The notes beneath the pieces were generated by a model. That model ran no database searches. It was not told the origin of the DNA and worked only from the letters and a program-made list of their open reading frames with translations. From assembly GCA_965277075.1 (NCBI GenBank), contig OZ255707.1, forward strand, positions 3,286,001 through 3,350,000: a stretch of DNA of 64,000 nt, given 5' to 3'. The position numbers were made by a program, and so were the translations under genes. Positions 50,672 to 59,734 of the stretch are shown piece after piece. Origin of the DNA: Lustribacter sp965277075 (GTDB lineage Bacteria > Vulcanimicrobiota > Vulcanimicrobiia > Vulcanimicrobiales > Vulcanimicrobiaceae). Position 1 is the first letter of the stretch; each line of letters opens with the position of its first letter.

Positions 50672-50690
50672 CCGTTTGGCGAAAGCGATA

Positions 50691-50708
50691 GCTTAAGGAC
50701 GCGCTAAG
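50691..50708 (+). promoter_or_regulatory. bipartite motif GCTTAAGG-N6-TAAG upstream of TonB receptor gene
   Basis: Second copy of the arrangement seen at 41243-41260, here 56 bases before the receptor start. The six bases between the halves differ (ACGCGC here, TGTAGA there), so only the two blocks are shared. It may be a site for a common regulator or a promoter element of outer-membrane genes. Confidence 0.45.
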
Positions 50709-50764
50709 TACTCGGGGATAGCTCGGGCCGCATGAGAGCGCTGAGCCGATCTCGAGAGGATAGT

Positions 50765-53626
50765 ATGCGTCTCTTTTCCCTTTGCCGCGGCGGCTTGTCC
50801 GTCGCGCTTTTGCTCGCTTTCGCCGCCGGCGGAACTCCGGCGTTTGCCGACGCGGCCGGCGCCACGAGTCAACCCCAGGTGGCACAAGCCTCCGCTTCGA
50901 CCGCGACGCTCACGGGTTCCGTGAAAGACACCACCGGTGCGGCCGTTGTCGGTGCGCGCGTCTCCGTCGCGGGTCCCGCGAGTCAAAACACGACGACGGA
51001 TGCGAACGGCGCGTTCACGCTCGCCGTTCCCGCCGGCATCTACCGCATCACGATCGATCGCGGCGGTTACAACCCGGTGTCGCTCTCGGACTTTACGGCG
51101 GTTGCGGGAACCTCGACGCCGGTCAACGTCACGATGACGCAGGCCTCGCTCAGTTCACTGCGGACGATCGGTACCGTCACGTCGACGACACGCGGTAACG
51201 CGATCAACGCGGGGCCGGCGACGCAGACGTTCCTACCCGCGCAGGCGTTCGCGAATTTGCCGAGCCCGCAGATCAACACGGTCCTCGAGCACGCGCCGGA
51301 CGTGACGTTGCAGCACATGGGCAGCCAGCCCGACACGACGATCGTCGTCGGTGCGGTGCAGCCGTACGAAACGCAGGTTCTCATCGACGGCCATCCGTTG
51401 GCGCTCGGTCAAACCGGCACGTGGTCGAGTCAGTACTTCCCATCGTATCTCGTCGGTGGTTTGGAAACGCAGACGGGTCCTGGTAATACGACGCCCTTCG
51501 CGAACCTCGCCGTCGGCGGTACGGCGAACATTCTGACGCCTTCGTTCACCAAAGCCACGACCGGAGAACTTGTCTACGGTTATGACAATTTCGCCTCGCA
51601 ATATGCGTACTTTCTGACGTCGGGCTCGATCGGCAATCTCGGTTACGTCATCGCGCTTGGAAGCGCCGGCCAAAATACGTATTACAGCGGCACGACGCAG
51701 TGCATCACCAAAGCCGACAACAACCATCTCGCGACGATCGTCAACTGCCTGCCGGGCGACGGGAACTTTTTCAATCGTGGCGAGGCATTCAAGTTGAAGT
51801 ACGATTTCACGCCGACGACGTCGCTCGAACTCGGCTTCGTCGGGGCGTTCGGCGGTTACAGCCCGCAAGGAACCGCCTGGGGCAGCTACTACGGCCAGCA
51901 ACGAATCGAAGCGTGCCAGAGCGGCGACCCGAACAACTGCACCAATCCGAATTTCAATTACTTGATCGGAAAAAACGTCACGGGCTTGACGTGGTATACC
52001 GGATCGTCGGTGTACAACAATCAGGACCTCTACGACGCGCAGTTCCGCACGTCGTTCGGTAACACAACGCTCCTATTGCGTCCGTACATCGCCGACATCG
52101 CACCGGAAGAGATCTCCCAGACACCGGGTGCCGGCCAGAACTCGTACACCAATTTCTTCGGGCCGCCCGGTTCAGGCAGCTATCCCAACGGCACGTTCTT
52201 CGCGACGCCGCCGGCACCGAAGAACGGGGCCGAAACGGAGTGCGCGAACAACTTCGGCAATCTGCTTGCACCGAACAACACCTATACGAACATCAACGGC
52301 CAGTTCGGATGTTACGGCGGTCCGTACACGACGTACGAGATCGACAAACTCTACGGCGGAACGGCGTCGATCATTCAGCCGATCGGCGACAGCGTCTTGA
52401 ATTTCACGTACGACTTCCACGGTCAGAGCACGTTCGCATACATCAACAGCCCGGCGAGCGTCTCGGTACCGTTCTCGGCGGACCGCTTTACGACGTTTTC
52501 GTTGACGGGAAGCCTGCACGTCATCCCCAAACTCACCATCAACTTCGGCGCGTATCAAACACAGTGGACGGTCAGCGGAAGCACGCCGCAGCTCGACGCA
52601 CAGGGGAATCCGGTCCAAGGTCCCAACGGCGAAATTCTTCAGGCACTCGGGCGCTCCATCAACAAGTTCGACCCTAAGATCGCGTTCGTGATTCGGCCCA
52701 ATGCCGATCTCGCGATCCGCGCGTCGACCGGCGGCTCGACGACGTTCCCGTTCGTCGGACAAGTCAGCGGACTGAGCTCGTACCAACAACCGGCGCTCTC
52801 CTTGGGCATCCCGTTCGCCGGCGGTGGTACGCTTATCGAGAAGAACCCGAACCTCAACCCGGAAACGAGTTGGGCATACAGTCTGGGCGCGGATTACCGC
52901 TTCCATAACGGCGGTTTGATCAGCCTCGACGGAACGCAAACGATCGTTCACGGCGTCTTCGAGCAGCTCACCTCGATCGTTCAACGCCCCGACCTGCAAG
53001 CGTATGCGCCGGCCGGACCGGTCGCGCTCGAAGGTGTGTTCTTCCCGATCAACGCTGCGAAACTCGACTCGAAATCGCTGGTGCTCAAGTACAACTATGC
53101 GCCGCCGGTCGGGTTCGGGTTCAACCTCGCGGCGGCCGCCAACAGCGTCGTCATCACGGGCCTGACGCCCAATCTGTTCGCTCCCGGATCCGCCAGTTTG
53201 CCCGCAAACAACGTGCAAATTTGCGGTAACGGGACGACGGCTCCGGGCATCACGACGTGTATTCCCTATCTCCAGGGCTACGGTCAGTTTACCTACGCGT
53301 TCAAGGACGGCGCCTTCGTCGGTCTCGGCACGCAATATTTCGGCAAGAACAACAGCTACTTCTCACCGCCGTTCGCGCAGGTCGACTTGGTTGTGAGAAA
53401 GCCCGTGACCCGCAATGTCGAGGCGCAGCTCTCGGTACAGAACTTGCTCAACACCAACACGTATGGTGCCTACCTCGCAATACCGGGCGCCGGCGTTCCG
53501 CTCGTCGCTAACACGACGAATGCGACGTTCACCAACGTCTCGCAGACGACGTATCCGCCGACGGCGCTGATCGCCACGGTACCGCGTACGTTCCGCATCC
53601 AGATCCGGATTCACGCCGGACGCTGA
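50765..53626 (+). CDS. TonB-dependent receptor with carboxypeptidase-regulatory-like domain
   Basis: A 953-residue outer-membrane receptor. The ATG has a GAGG site 7 bases upstream. The signal peptide ends near AFADA (about residue 29). Residues about 45-125 form a carboxypeptidase-regulatory-like beta sandwich (LTGSVKDTTGAAVVGARVSVAGPA, TTTDANGAFTLAVPAGIYRITI), then the plug (PSPQINTVLEHAPDV, VLIDGHPLALGQTG) and a large barrel ending in FRIQIRIHAGR. Such SusC-like receptors usually take up peptides, glycans or siderophores. The next genes (BMP lipoprotein, peptidase, M20 hydrolase) suggest a peptide-like substrate. Confidence 0.88.
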   Translation: MRLFSLCRGGLSVALLLAFAAGGTPAFADAAGATSQPQVAQASASTATLTGSVKDTTGAAVVGARVSVAGPASQNTTTDANGAFTLAVPAGIYRITIDRGGYNPVSLSDFTAVAGTSTPVNVTMTQASLSSLRTIGTVTSTTRGNAINAGPATQTFLPAQAFANLPSPQINTVLEHAPDVTLQHMGSQPDTTIVVGAVQPYETQVLIDGHPLALGQTGTWSSQYFPSYLVGGLETQTGPGNTTPFANLAVGGTANILTPSFTKATTGELVYGYDNFASQYAYFLTSGSIGNLGYVIALGSAGQNTYYSGTTQCITKADNNHLATIVNCLPGDGNFFNRGEAFKLKYDFTPTTSLELGFVGAFGGYSPQGTAWGSYYGQQRIEACQSGDPNNCTNPNFNYLIGKNVTGLTWYTGSSVYNNQDLYDAQFRTSFGNTTLLLRPYIADIAPEEISQTPGAGQNSYTNFFGPPGSGSYPNGTFFATPPAPKNGAETECANNFGNLLAPNNTYTNINGQFGCYGGPYTTYEIDKLYGGTASIIQPIGDSVLNFTYDFHGQSTFAYINSPASVSVPFSADRFTTFSLTGSLHVIPKLTINFGAYQTQWTVSGSTPQLDAQGNPVQGPNGEILQALGRSINKFDPKIAFVIRPNADLAIRASTGGSTTFPFVGQVSGLSSYQQPALSLGIPFAGGGTLIEKNPNLNPETSWAYSLGADYRFHNGGLISLDGTQTIVHGVFEQLTSIVQRPDLQAYAPAGPVALEGVFFPINAAKLDSKSLVLKYNYAPPVGFGFNLAAAANSVVITGLTPNLFAPGSASLPANNVQICGNGTTAPGITTCIPYLQGYGQFTYAFKDGAFVGLGTQYFGKNNSYFSPPFAQVDLVVRKPVTRNVEAQLSVQNLLNTNTYGAYLAIPGAGVPLVANTTNATFTNVSQTTYPPTALIATVPRTFRIQIRIHAGR

Positions 53627-54669
53627 TCGCGGCCGGTTCGCTGCAGCAGGGCCTCACGCTCCGGCGTGGGGCCTTCGGCGTTCTCGCGATCGCCTGTACG
53701 CTGCTTGCCGCATGTTCACCACATGCCGCGGCGGGCCGGATTCAGGTCGGGCTTGCCACCGATGCGGGCGGCCTCGGCGATCATTCGTTCGCCGATTCCG
53801 CCAACACCGGATTGCAAGAAGCGGCGCGACGCTTCGGCCTGCGCGGTGTCGTCCTGCAGGCGCGTTCGGCGGCCGACTATCAGCCCAACCTGATGGCGCT
53901 CGCCAACAACCGTTTCGATCTCATCGTCGCGGGCGGCTACGACCAAGCTCACGATCTCGCAGAAGTCGCGGCACGATTTCCCGATCGTCACTTTGCGATC
54001 ATCGACGCGATCGTCGACGCGCCCAACGTCACGTCGATGACGTTTCGTTCCGAAGAAGGCTCGTTTCTCGCGGGCGCGTTGGCGGCGATGCAATCGAAGA
54101 CGAAAACGATCGGCTTCCTCGGCGGAATTGACGTCCCGATCATTCGCGTTTTTGAAGTCGGCTATACGGCGGGTGCACGCGAGATCGACCCGTCGATTCG
54201 CGTCCTCGTGAAATACGTCGGCGACTTCAACGACGTCGCGTCGGGGAACGAGCTCTCCGCGATCATGTTCAACGGGGGCGCGGACATCGTCTACGCGGCG
54301 GCCGGAAAGGCAGGTCTCGGCGCAATCGAACAGGTGCGCGGTCGCAACGGCGATTACGTCATCGGCGTCGACAGCGATCAAGACGGGTTGGCTCCCGGTA
54401 AGATTCTCACCAGCGTCCTCAAGCGGATCGATCGGAGCGTCTTTCTCGTCGCTGCCCAGACGGCGGGTCGTCAGCCGCATCCGCGCCGATTCTCGGTCGG
54501 GCTCGTGAACGACGGCGTCGGGCTGACAGATTTTCGTTATACACGCAAGGTGATCGGTGCGGCGACGATCGCGCGCTTGGCGCGCGTTCGTGCCGCGATC
54601 GTCGACGGCAAACTGCACGTGCCGAAGACGCGCGCCGAACTCGCGACGTGGCAACGTCTCCCGTTGTGA
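53623..54669 (+). CDS. BMP-family (PnrA-like) substrate-binding lipoprotein
   Basis: A basic-membrane-protein-type binding protein of about 348 residues; relatives bind nucleosides. The frame shows a clear lipoprotein signal (RRGAFGVLAIACTLLAAC, lipobox LAAC), then IQVGLATDAGGLGDHSFADSANTG, FDLIVAGGYDQAHDLAEVAARFPD, YAAAGKAGLGAIEQVRG and VIGVDSDQDGL, all family features. No ATG, GTG or TTG lies before the signal peptide. CTG at 53623 overlaps the receptor stop (CTGA), and CTG at 53641 is a second choice. Translation by coupling from a CTG is the best reading; a sequencing error is possible. No ABC permease is adjacent. Confidence 0.8.
   Translation: MIAAGSLQQGLTLRRGAFGVLAIACTLLAACSPHAAAGRIQVGLATDAGGLGDHSFADSANTGLQEAARRFGLRGVVLQARSAADYQPNLMALANNRFDLIVAGGYDQAHDLAEVAARFPDRHFAIIDAIVDAPNVTSMTFRSEEGSFLAGALAAMQSKTKTIGFLGGIDVPIIRVFEVGYTAGAREIDPSIRVLVKYVGDFNDVASGNELSAIMFNGGADIVYAAAGKAGLGAIEQVRGRNGDYVIGVDSDQDGLAPGKILTSVLKRIDRSVFLVAAQTAGRQPHPRRFSVGLVNDGVGLTDFRYTRKVIGAATIARLARVRAAIVDGKLHVPKTRAELATWQRLPL
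53650..53673 (+). terminator. terminator-like hairpin inside the BMP signal-peptide region
   Basis: GGCCTCACGC, loop TCCG, GCGTGGGGCC: a ten-base stem with one G-U pair, followed by TTC, only 24 bases after the receptor stop. It has the same build as the hairpin at 42750-42775. It lies within the reading frame of the BMP lipoprotein, before its hydrophobic signal segment, so it may attenuate transcription or reduce expression of the downstream genes relative to the receptor. Confidence 0.5.
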
Positions 54670-56681
54670 CGGCACCGCTCGTTCCCGGCGATCTGTATCG
54701 CATCACCCGGGCGACCGACCTCCGGTTACTCCGCGACGAGCGCGGTGCCGTTGCGCGTATCGAGACGTTCGATCGCCTACGCGACACTATCGTCGGACGG
54801 TTGTGGCTCGTGCGCGACGACGCGATGGAACCGGTAAGCGACGGGCCCGAGGATCGATCGCCGGCGATCGCACCGGACGGCGCGACGCTCGCGTTTGCGA
54901 GCGGGGCGATGACGTCGCAGATCATTTTGCGGCGACTCGATCGTGATGCGCGGATAACGGCCGTCGGCGCCGTGCACGCATCGATCGACGATCTCGCGTG
55001 GTCACCCGACGGACGCACGATCGCATTCACCGCGCCTGCCGTCATCGACGCGCGCACCGCGACGATTTCCGTCGACGAGCGAACGGGCGCGCGCCACATT
55101 CTCGCGTTTCCGTACAAGAGCGACGCAGGCGGACTGCTCGACGGGCGGCGACGCGCCGTTTTCGTCGTCGACGTTGCGACCGGCGACACACGCCGGCTCA
55201 CCGGCGGCGGAACAGACGCGGGTGCACCGGCGTGGTCGCCCGACGGCACGACGATCGCGTATGCTGCGAGGGTTCCCGCCGTCGATGCGAATGCGTGCAG
55301 CGCCGTTTTCATCGTCGACGTTGCGTCGACGAACGTGCGCGTGGTGACGGCGGGCGACGGAGCCGCCTACCGGCCGGTGTTTTCTCAGGACGGCGGCACG
55401 ATCGCCTTCGCCGGACACCGGCACGGAAACGACAACCGCTTCAATCTCGAAGCGTTCGTCGTCCCGTTCGCCGGCGGTGAGGTACGTTCGCTGACGGCGG
55501 CCTACGATCGTCCGATCGGCAACGTGCTGTGCGGCGATTTGCGCAGCGGCGTCGAACCGCGCGTCGCGTGGCTTCCCGGCGGTCGCGAAGTCGTCGTCCA
55601 GGTGACGGAGGGCGGTGCGTGCATCGTGCGCGCCTTCGCGCTCGCCGACGGCTCCTCGCGTACGATCGCCGGCGGCGACCGAGACATCGCCGTGTTCGCG
55701 GTCGGCGCAGCGGGCACGTTCGCGATCGCGTACTCGACGCCGGTCGAACCGAGCGTCGTCGCGCTGGTTTCGCCGGACGGGCGCGAGCGGCGGCTGTCGG
55801 CGCTCAATCCTTGGTTGGCGGAACGCACCCTTGCCGTGCCGGAGCGTTTCGCCGCCACTGCCGACGACGATGTGGCCGTCGAAGCGTGGCTGATGCGCCC
55901 GCAGACGGGGTTTCCCGCGCCGCTCGTGCTCGCGATCCATCCCGGCCCGCATGCCGCGTTCGGCTGGACGTTCGTGCTCGAGTATCAAATCCTGGCCGCA
56001 GGTGGAATCGGCATCGCGTTCGGAAACCCGCGCGGCAGCCTCGGCTACGGTAACGCATACGCTCAAGCGATCACCGCCGACTGGGGCGGAGCCGACGCAC
56101 GCGACGTACTCGCCATCGTCGACGCGGCGATGCCGCTCGGTTCATTCGACACGCAACGCGTCGCCTGCATCGGACAATCCTACGGTGGTTTCTTAACGAC
56201 GTGGCTCCTCGGTCATACGACCCGTTTTGCGACCGGAGTGTCGATGGATGCGGTTAACGATTTCGTGAGCCTGTACGGCACCTCGGACGTCGGATGGTTC
56301 ATGGATTCCGAGCTGGCGGCCGACACCGCGAACGACGCCGGTCGCGCGCTTTTCGAAAGCTCGGCGCTTCGTGCAGCGCGACGGATCGCGGCCCCGCTGC
56401 TCATCATGCACAGCGAACGCGACTACCGGTGTCCGGTCGATCAAGCGGAGCAGCTCTTCAACACACTGCGCTTCCTCGGCAAGACGAATGTCGAATTCGT
56501 GCGCTTCCAAGACGGCGGTCACGAGCTTTCACGGAGCGGCAATCCGCGCGAGCGAGTCTTGCGCCTGCGCGCGATCGCAAATTGGCTGGTCCGTTACCTG
56601 CGCCCCGATCGGCCGGTACACCCGTCGCCCGCGGGCTGGCTGTTCGATCCGTTACCCGGAGAGATGGTGCATGATGCTTGA
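54666..56681 (+). CDS. S9-family (prolyl-oligopeptidase-like) peptidase
   Basis: A 671-residue serine peptidase with an N-terminal TolB/beta-propeller region (repeated SPDGRTIAF-like blades, about residues 50-400) and a C-terminal alpha/beta-hydrolase domain: nucleophile GQSYGGF (about residue 508), Asp in HSERDYRCP, His in DGGHELS. It resembles acylaminoacyl-peptidases. No signal peptide, so probably cytoplasmic, acting on imported short peptides. GTG at 54666 overlaps the BMP stop (GTGA); its own stop overlaps the M20 gene by 11 bases. Confidence 0.9.
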   Translation: MTAPLVPGDLYRITRATDLRLLRDERGAVARIETFDRLRDTIVGRLWLVRDDAMEPVSDGPEDRSPAIAPDGATLAFASGAMTSQIILRRLDRDARITAVGAVHASIDDLAWSPDGRTIAFTAPAVIDARTATISVDERTGARHILAFPYKSDAGGLLDGRRRAVFVVDVATGDTRRLTGGGTDAGAPAWSPDGTTIAYAARVPAVDANACSAVFIVDVASTNVRVVTAGDGAAYRPVFSQDGGTIAFAGHRHGNDNRFNLEAFVVPFAGGEVRSLTAAYDRPIGNVLCGDLRSGVEPRVAWLPGGREVVVQVTEGGACIVRAFALADGSSRTIAGGDRDIAVFAVGAAGTFAIAYSTPVEPSVVALVSPDGRERRLSALNPWLAERTLAVPERFAATADDDVAVEAWLMRPQTGFPAPLVLAIHPGPHAAFGWTFVLEYQILAAGGIGIAFGNPRGSLGYGNAYAQAITADWGGADARDVLAIVDAAMPLGSFDTQRVACIGQSYGGFLTTWLLGHTTRFATGVSMDAVNDFVSLYGTSDVGWFMDSELAADTANDAGRALFESSALRAARRIAAPLLIMHSERDYRCPVDQAEQLFNTLRFLGKTNVEFVRFQDGGHELSRSGNPRERVLRLRAIANWLVRYLRPDRPVHPSPAGWLFDPLPGEMVHDA

Positions 56682-57999
56682 ACGCGCTGCACTTAAAGAC
56701 CAACTCTATGCGGCGATCGACCGGCACGCCGGCGCGCTCTGCCGCTTCGGGACGGACATCTTCGAACATCCGGAGCTCGGATTTCGCGAAGAGCGCACGG
56801 CGACGCAGGTTGCCCAAGCGCTCCGTGGGCTCGGGTTGGACGTCGACGAAGGGCTTGCGCGAACCGGCGTGCGCGCGACCTTGCGCGGCGCGTACCCGGG
56901 TCCGACCGTTGCGGTGATCGGCGAGTTGGACGCGCTCCCGGTGCCCGGCCATCCGCAAGCGGACGCGTCGACCGGTGCCGCGCACGCCTGCGGGCACAAC
57001 GCGCAACTCGCGCATCTGCTCGGCGTCGCAACGGCACTCGTCACCGCCGGCGCCGCAGGTTATCTGGCGGGGACGGTCGTGTTCTTGGCCGTACCGGCGG
57101 AGGAATACGTCGATCTGACGTGGCGCGCCGAGCAGGCGCAACGGGGCGCGATCGAATTTCTCGGCGGTAAGCCGGAACTGGTTCGGCTCGGCGCGTTCGA
57201 CGGCGTCGATCTCGCGCTGATGGTGCACGCGAGTGGGAATGCCGGCGATGCGCCGCTATCGATGCTGTGGGAGTACAACGGCTTCATCGCCAAACGCGTT
57301 CGTTTCATCGGGCGCCCCGCGCACGCAGCGATCGCTCCGTTTCGCGGCATCAACGCGCTGGCTGCGGCCCGGTTGGCGCTCCAAGCGATCGATGCGCAGC
57401 GCGATACGTTTCGGGACGAAGATCACGTGCGCGTTCATCCGATCATCACCCACGGCGGCGACGCAGTCAACGTCGTTCCACACGAGGTTCGCGTCGAGAC
57501 GTTCGTTCGCGGCGCGTCGCTCACCGCGATCTTCGATGCGGCTGAAAAGGTGGACCGCTCGATGCGCGCGGGTGCACTCGCGCTCGGTGCGGAGGTCGAG
57601 ATACAAACGCTGCCCGGGTACTTGCCGCTTTCCGTCGACCGGAATCTGGGCTCGCTTTTTCGCGAGAATGCGATCGCGTTGACCGGCGCCGGCGGCTGGG
57701 ACGAAGGACCGGCCTGCGCGGCGTGCACCGACGCCGGCGATCTCTCGCACATCATGCCGGTGCTGCACCCGAACCACGGCGGATGTGCGGGGTACAATCA
57801 CACCGCCGATTTTCGTATCGTCGATCCGAACGCGGCGTACGTGACGCCGGCAAAAGCGCTCGTCGCGACGGTCGCCGATTTACTCTGCGATGACGGACGC
57901 GACGCCCGTGCGGCAATCGACGCGTTCGTTCCCAAACTTACGCGCGATAGCTACCTTGCACGCATGCGCGAGCTCACGCGAACGGAACGGTTCGGGTAA
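56671..57999 (+). CDS. M20-family amidohydrolase/peptidase
   Basis: A 442-residue zinc hydrolase of the M20D group (aminoacyl- and aminobenzoyl-glutamate-type amidohydrolases). Features are HPELGFREERTA, GELDALPVPGHP, the metal-site variant HACGHNAQLA, an AEEYVDL region, and the dimerisation domain with GRPAHAAIAPF. The usual second metal-site DAH after GH is NAQ here, as in some amidohydrolases. The ATG has a GGAG site and starts inside the end of the peptidase gene. Last gene of the chain; the end is convergent and overlaps the SBP gene by 49 bases. Confidence 0.88.
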   Translation: MMLERAALKDQLYAAIDRHAGALCRFGTDIFEHPELGFREERTATQVAQALRGLGLDVDEGLARTGVRATLRGAYPGPTVAVIGELDALPVPGHPQADASTGAAHACGHNAQLAHLLGVATALVTAGAAGYLAGTVVFLAVPAEEYVDLTWRAEQAQRGAIEFLGGKPELVRLGAFDGVDLALMVHASGNAGDAPLSMLWEYNGFIAKRVRFIGRPAHAAIAPFRGINALAAARLALQAIDAQRDTFRDEDHVRVHPIITHGGDAVNVVPHEVRVETFVRGASLTAIFDAAEKVDRSMRAGALALGAEVEIQTLPGYLPLSVDRNLGSLFRENAIALTGAGGWDEGPACAACTDAGDLSHIMPVLHPNHGGCAGYNHTADFRIVDPNAAYVTPAKALVATVADLLCDDGRDARAAIDAFVPKLTRDSYLARMRELTRTERFG

Positions 58000-58979
58000 G
58001 CTGCATCGCGCAGGATCGACGTATCGACCAGCTGCTCGACCGGCGGTAACTTCCGGCGGCCGGTCGCGCGCAGCGTCGTGTAGATCGGGCCGGTTACGCG
58101 TTGCGTGTCGATCCACATCGGCCCGTGTGCTCGCGTCGCCGCGCTTTGCATGAGCGGGATCTGCGCGCGATTGATCGCAAGTTGCTGGGTCTCATCGAGT
58201 CCGAGCGCTACGCCGTAGACGCTCGCCGCAAGGTGCGCGCCGAGAGCCGGGTTCGAAGCGTTTGTGGCCCAGCCGCGTTGCAGCGCACGCACGTAACGTA
58301 CGAGCGCGTCGCGATTCTTTACGAGATATTCGCGCGTGCAGAAGAGCGCGTCCGTATACGTGCTGTAGCCCAACTGATCGAATGTCGCCGTGACGGTGGG
58401 GATGTTGCGTGCGGCGAGCGTGAGCGGCTGGTTCGTCACGAAACAGAGGTAGGCGTCACACGCTCCCTGCACGAGCGGTTCCGGATCGAAGCCGACCACG
58501 ACCTCGGTGTACCTCGGCGCCAGGTGATTGACGCGCATGATCGCATCGATGTAGATTTTCGCGCCTTGCTGCAGGCCGATTCGTTTGTTGAGGATGTCGC
58601 GCGCCGAACGCACCGGATGCGCCGGCAACGAAAGCAGACCGGCCGGATCGCGCTGATAGAGCGCGCCGAAGACGACGAAATCTTCGCCTTGATTGTTCGC
58701 ATCGATGATTTTCTCGAATTGGTCGAAGCCGACGTCGGCGCGACCGGCGGCAACGACGGCCTCGACGCTCGCGAGGTTCGGACCACCGGCGAGCACCGTC
58801 GACGCCAGCCCTTCGTTCCGAAAGTATCCGTTCGCATCGGCAATCCACCAGCCCGCGTTTTGAACGTCTTTGATCCATTGCAGTTGCGTCGTGACGGTGG
58901 TCGCCGCACGAGCGGCCGCGGACGTTGCAGCCCCGAGTGCGGCTACCGAACCTGCGATGAACAAACGCCGGTCGATCAT
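57951..58979 (-). CDS. NMT1/SsuA-type ABC transporter substrate-binding protein
   Basis: A 342-residue periplasmic binding protein. The start MIDRRLFIAGSVAALGAA has a twin-arginine-like signal. The mature part opens with TTQLQWIKDVQNAGWWIADANGYFRNEGL, the hallmark of the NMT1/THI5-like group, which also binds taurine, sulfonates, nitrate, pyrimidines and flavins. Two permeases and an ATPase are directly upstream with 4-base overlaps, giving a full importer. The ligand is unknown; the linked oxygenases suggest a small organic compound. It is convergent with the M20 gene. Confidence 0.87.
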   Translation of the reverse strand: MIDRRLFIAGSVAALGAATSAAARAATTVTTQLQWIKDVQNAGWWIADANGYFRNEGLASTVLAGGPNLASVEAVVAAGRADVGFDQFEKIIDANNQGEDFVVFGALYQRDPAGLLSLPAHPVRSARDILNKRIGLQQGAKIYIDAIMRVNHLAPRYTEVVVGFDPEPLVQGACDAYLCFVTNQPLTLAARNIPTVTATFDQLGYSTYTDALFCTREYLVKNRDALVRYVRALQRGWATNASNPALGAHLAASVYGVALGLDETQQLAINRAQIPLMQSAATRAHGPMWIDTQRVTGPIYTTLRATGRRKLPPVEQLVDTSILRDAAYPNRSVRVSSRMRAR

Positions 58980-59734
58980 GTCGTGAAGCGCTCCCCGGCG
59001 CGTTCGCTGCGCCGTGCGAGCGCATAGGCGGTGACGGAGAGAGCGGTCGCGACGAGGCTCGCAGCCCACGCGCGCGGGGTCAGAAATTGACTTTGCGCAT
59101 CGGCGAAGAGCCGTCCGAGACCGAAGCTGCCGATCAGATACTCGGCGATCAGCGCCGCCAGGATACTGTTCGCGGCGGCGATGCGCAGCGCGACGAGCAG
59201 GCTCGGTACGGCCGACGGCAATGCGAGGCGCACGAGCCGCACGACACGCGAGCTTCCGAGTGCGTTAAACATGCCGTCCGCGCCGGCCGGCGTGGCGCGC
59301 ATCCCCGATGCCACCAGCACGAACGTCGGCAGAAACGTGATCGCCGTCGCAGCCGCAACCACCGTTTGTTCGCCGTAGCCGAGCAGTCGCGCGATCACGG
59401 GCAGCATTGCGACTAGCGGCGTCGACTGCACGAGCAGCGCCGGAAACGTCATAGCGCCGGCGGCGAACGGTGTGGACCACATCGCGATTGCCAGCAGAAC
59501 GGCGAGCAGCGTGCCGATGACCAGTCCGAAGATTGCGACACCGATCGTCGCGGCGGCGGCCGAAACGTAGAGCATCGGATCGTTTGCGAGTTCGGCCAAC
59601 ACGGCGCCCGGCGCCGGCGCGACGATCGCCGGCACGTGCGCGGCAACGATCCATGTCTGCCAGGCGGCCAGCAACAGGAGCACCGGCCACGCGACGTCCG
59701 CGAACTGCGCCGCGCGGGTCCCAAGGACGGTCAC
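58976..59734 (-). CDS. ABC transporter permease (SsuC/TauC type), second
   Basis: A 252-residue permease with about six helices and the EAA-like loop (MFNALGSSRVVRLVRLALPSAVPSLLVALRIAAA, about 150-183) of the binding-protein-dependent family. GTG at 59734 overlaps the previous permease stop (GTGA), and its stop overlaps the substrate-binding gene start. With its upstream neighbour it makes a heterodimeric membrane domain, unlike the usual single SsuC or TauC. Confidence 0.9.
   Translation of the reverse strand: MTVLGTRAAQFADVAWPVLLLLAAWQTWIVAAHVPAIVAPAPGAVLAELANDPMLYVSAAAATIGVAIFGLVIGTLLAVLLAIAMWSTPFAAGAMTFPALLVQSTPLVAMLPVIARLLGYGEQTVVAAATAITFLPTFVLVASGMRATPAGADGMFNALGSSRVVRLVRLALPSAVPSLLVALRIAAANSILAALIAEYLIGSFGLGRLFADAQSQFLTPRAWAASLVATALSVTAYALARRSERAGERFTT

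Noticed and set aside
57951..57999. 49-base convergent overlap of the M20 and SBP genes as an assembly error
   Set aside because: Both C termini read smoothly to their stops, and similar convergent overlaps occur at 39651-39696 and 1226-1229.
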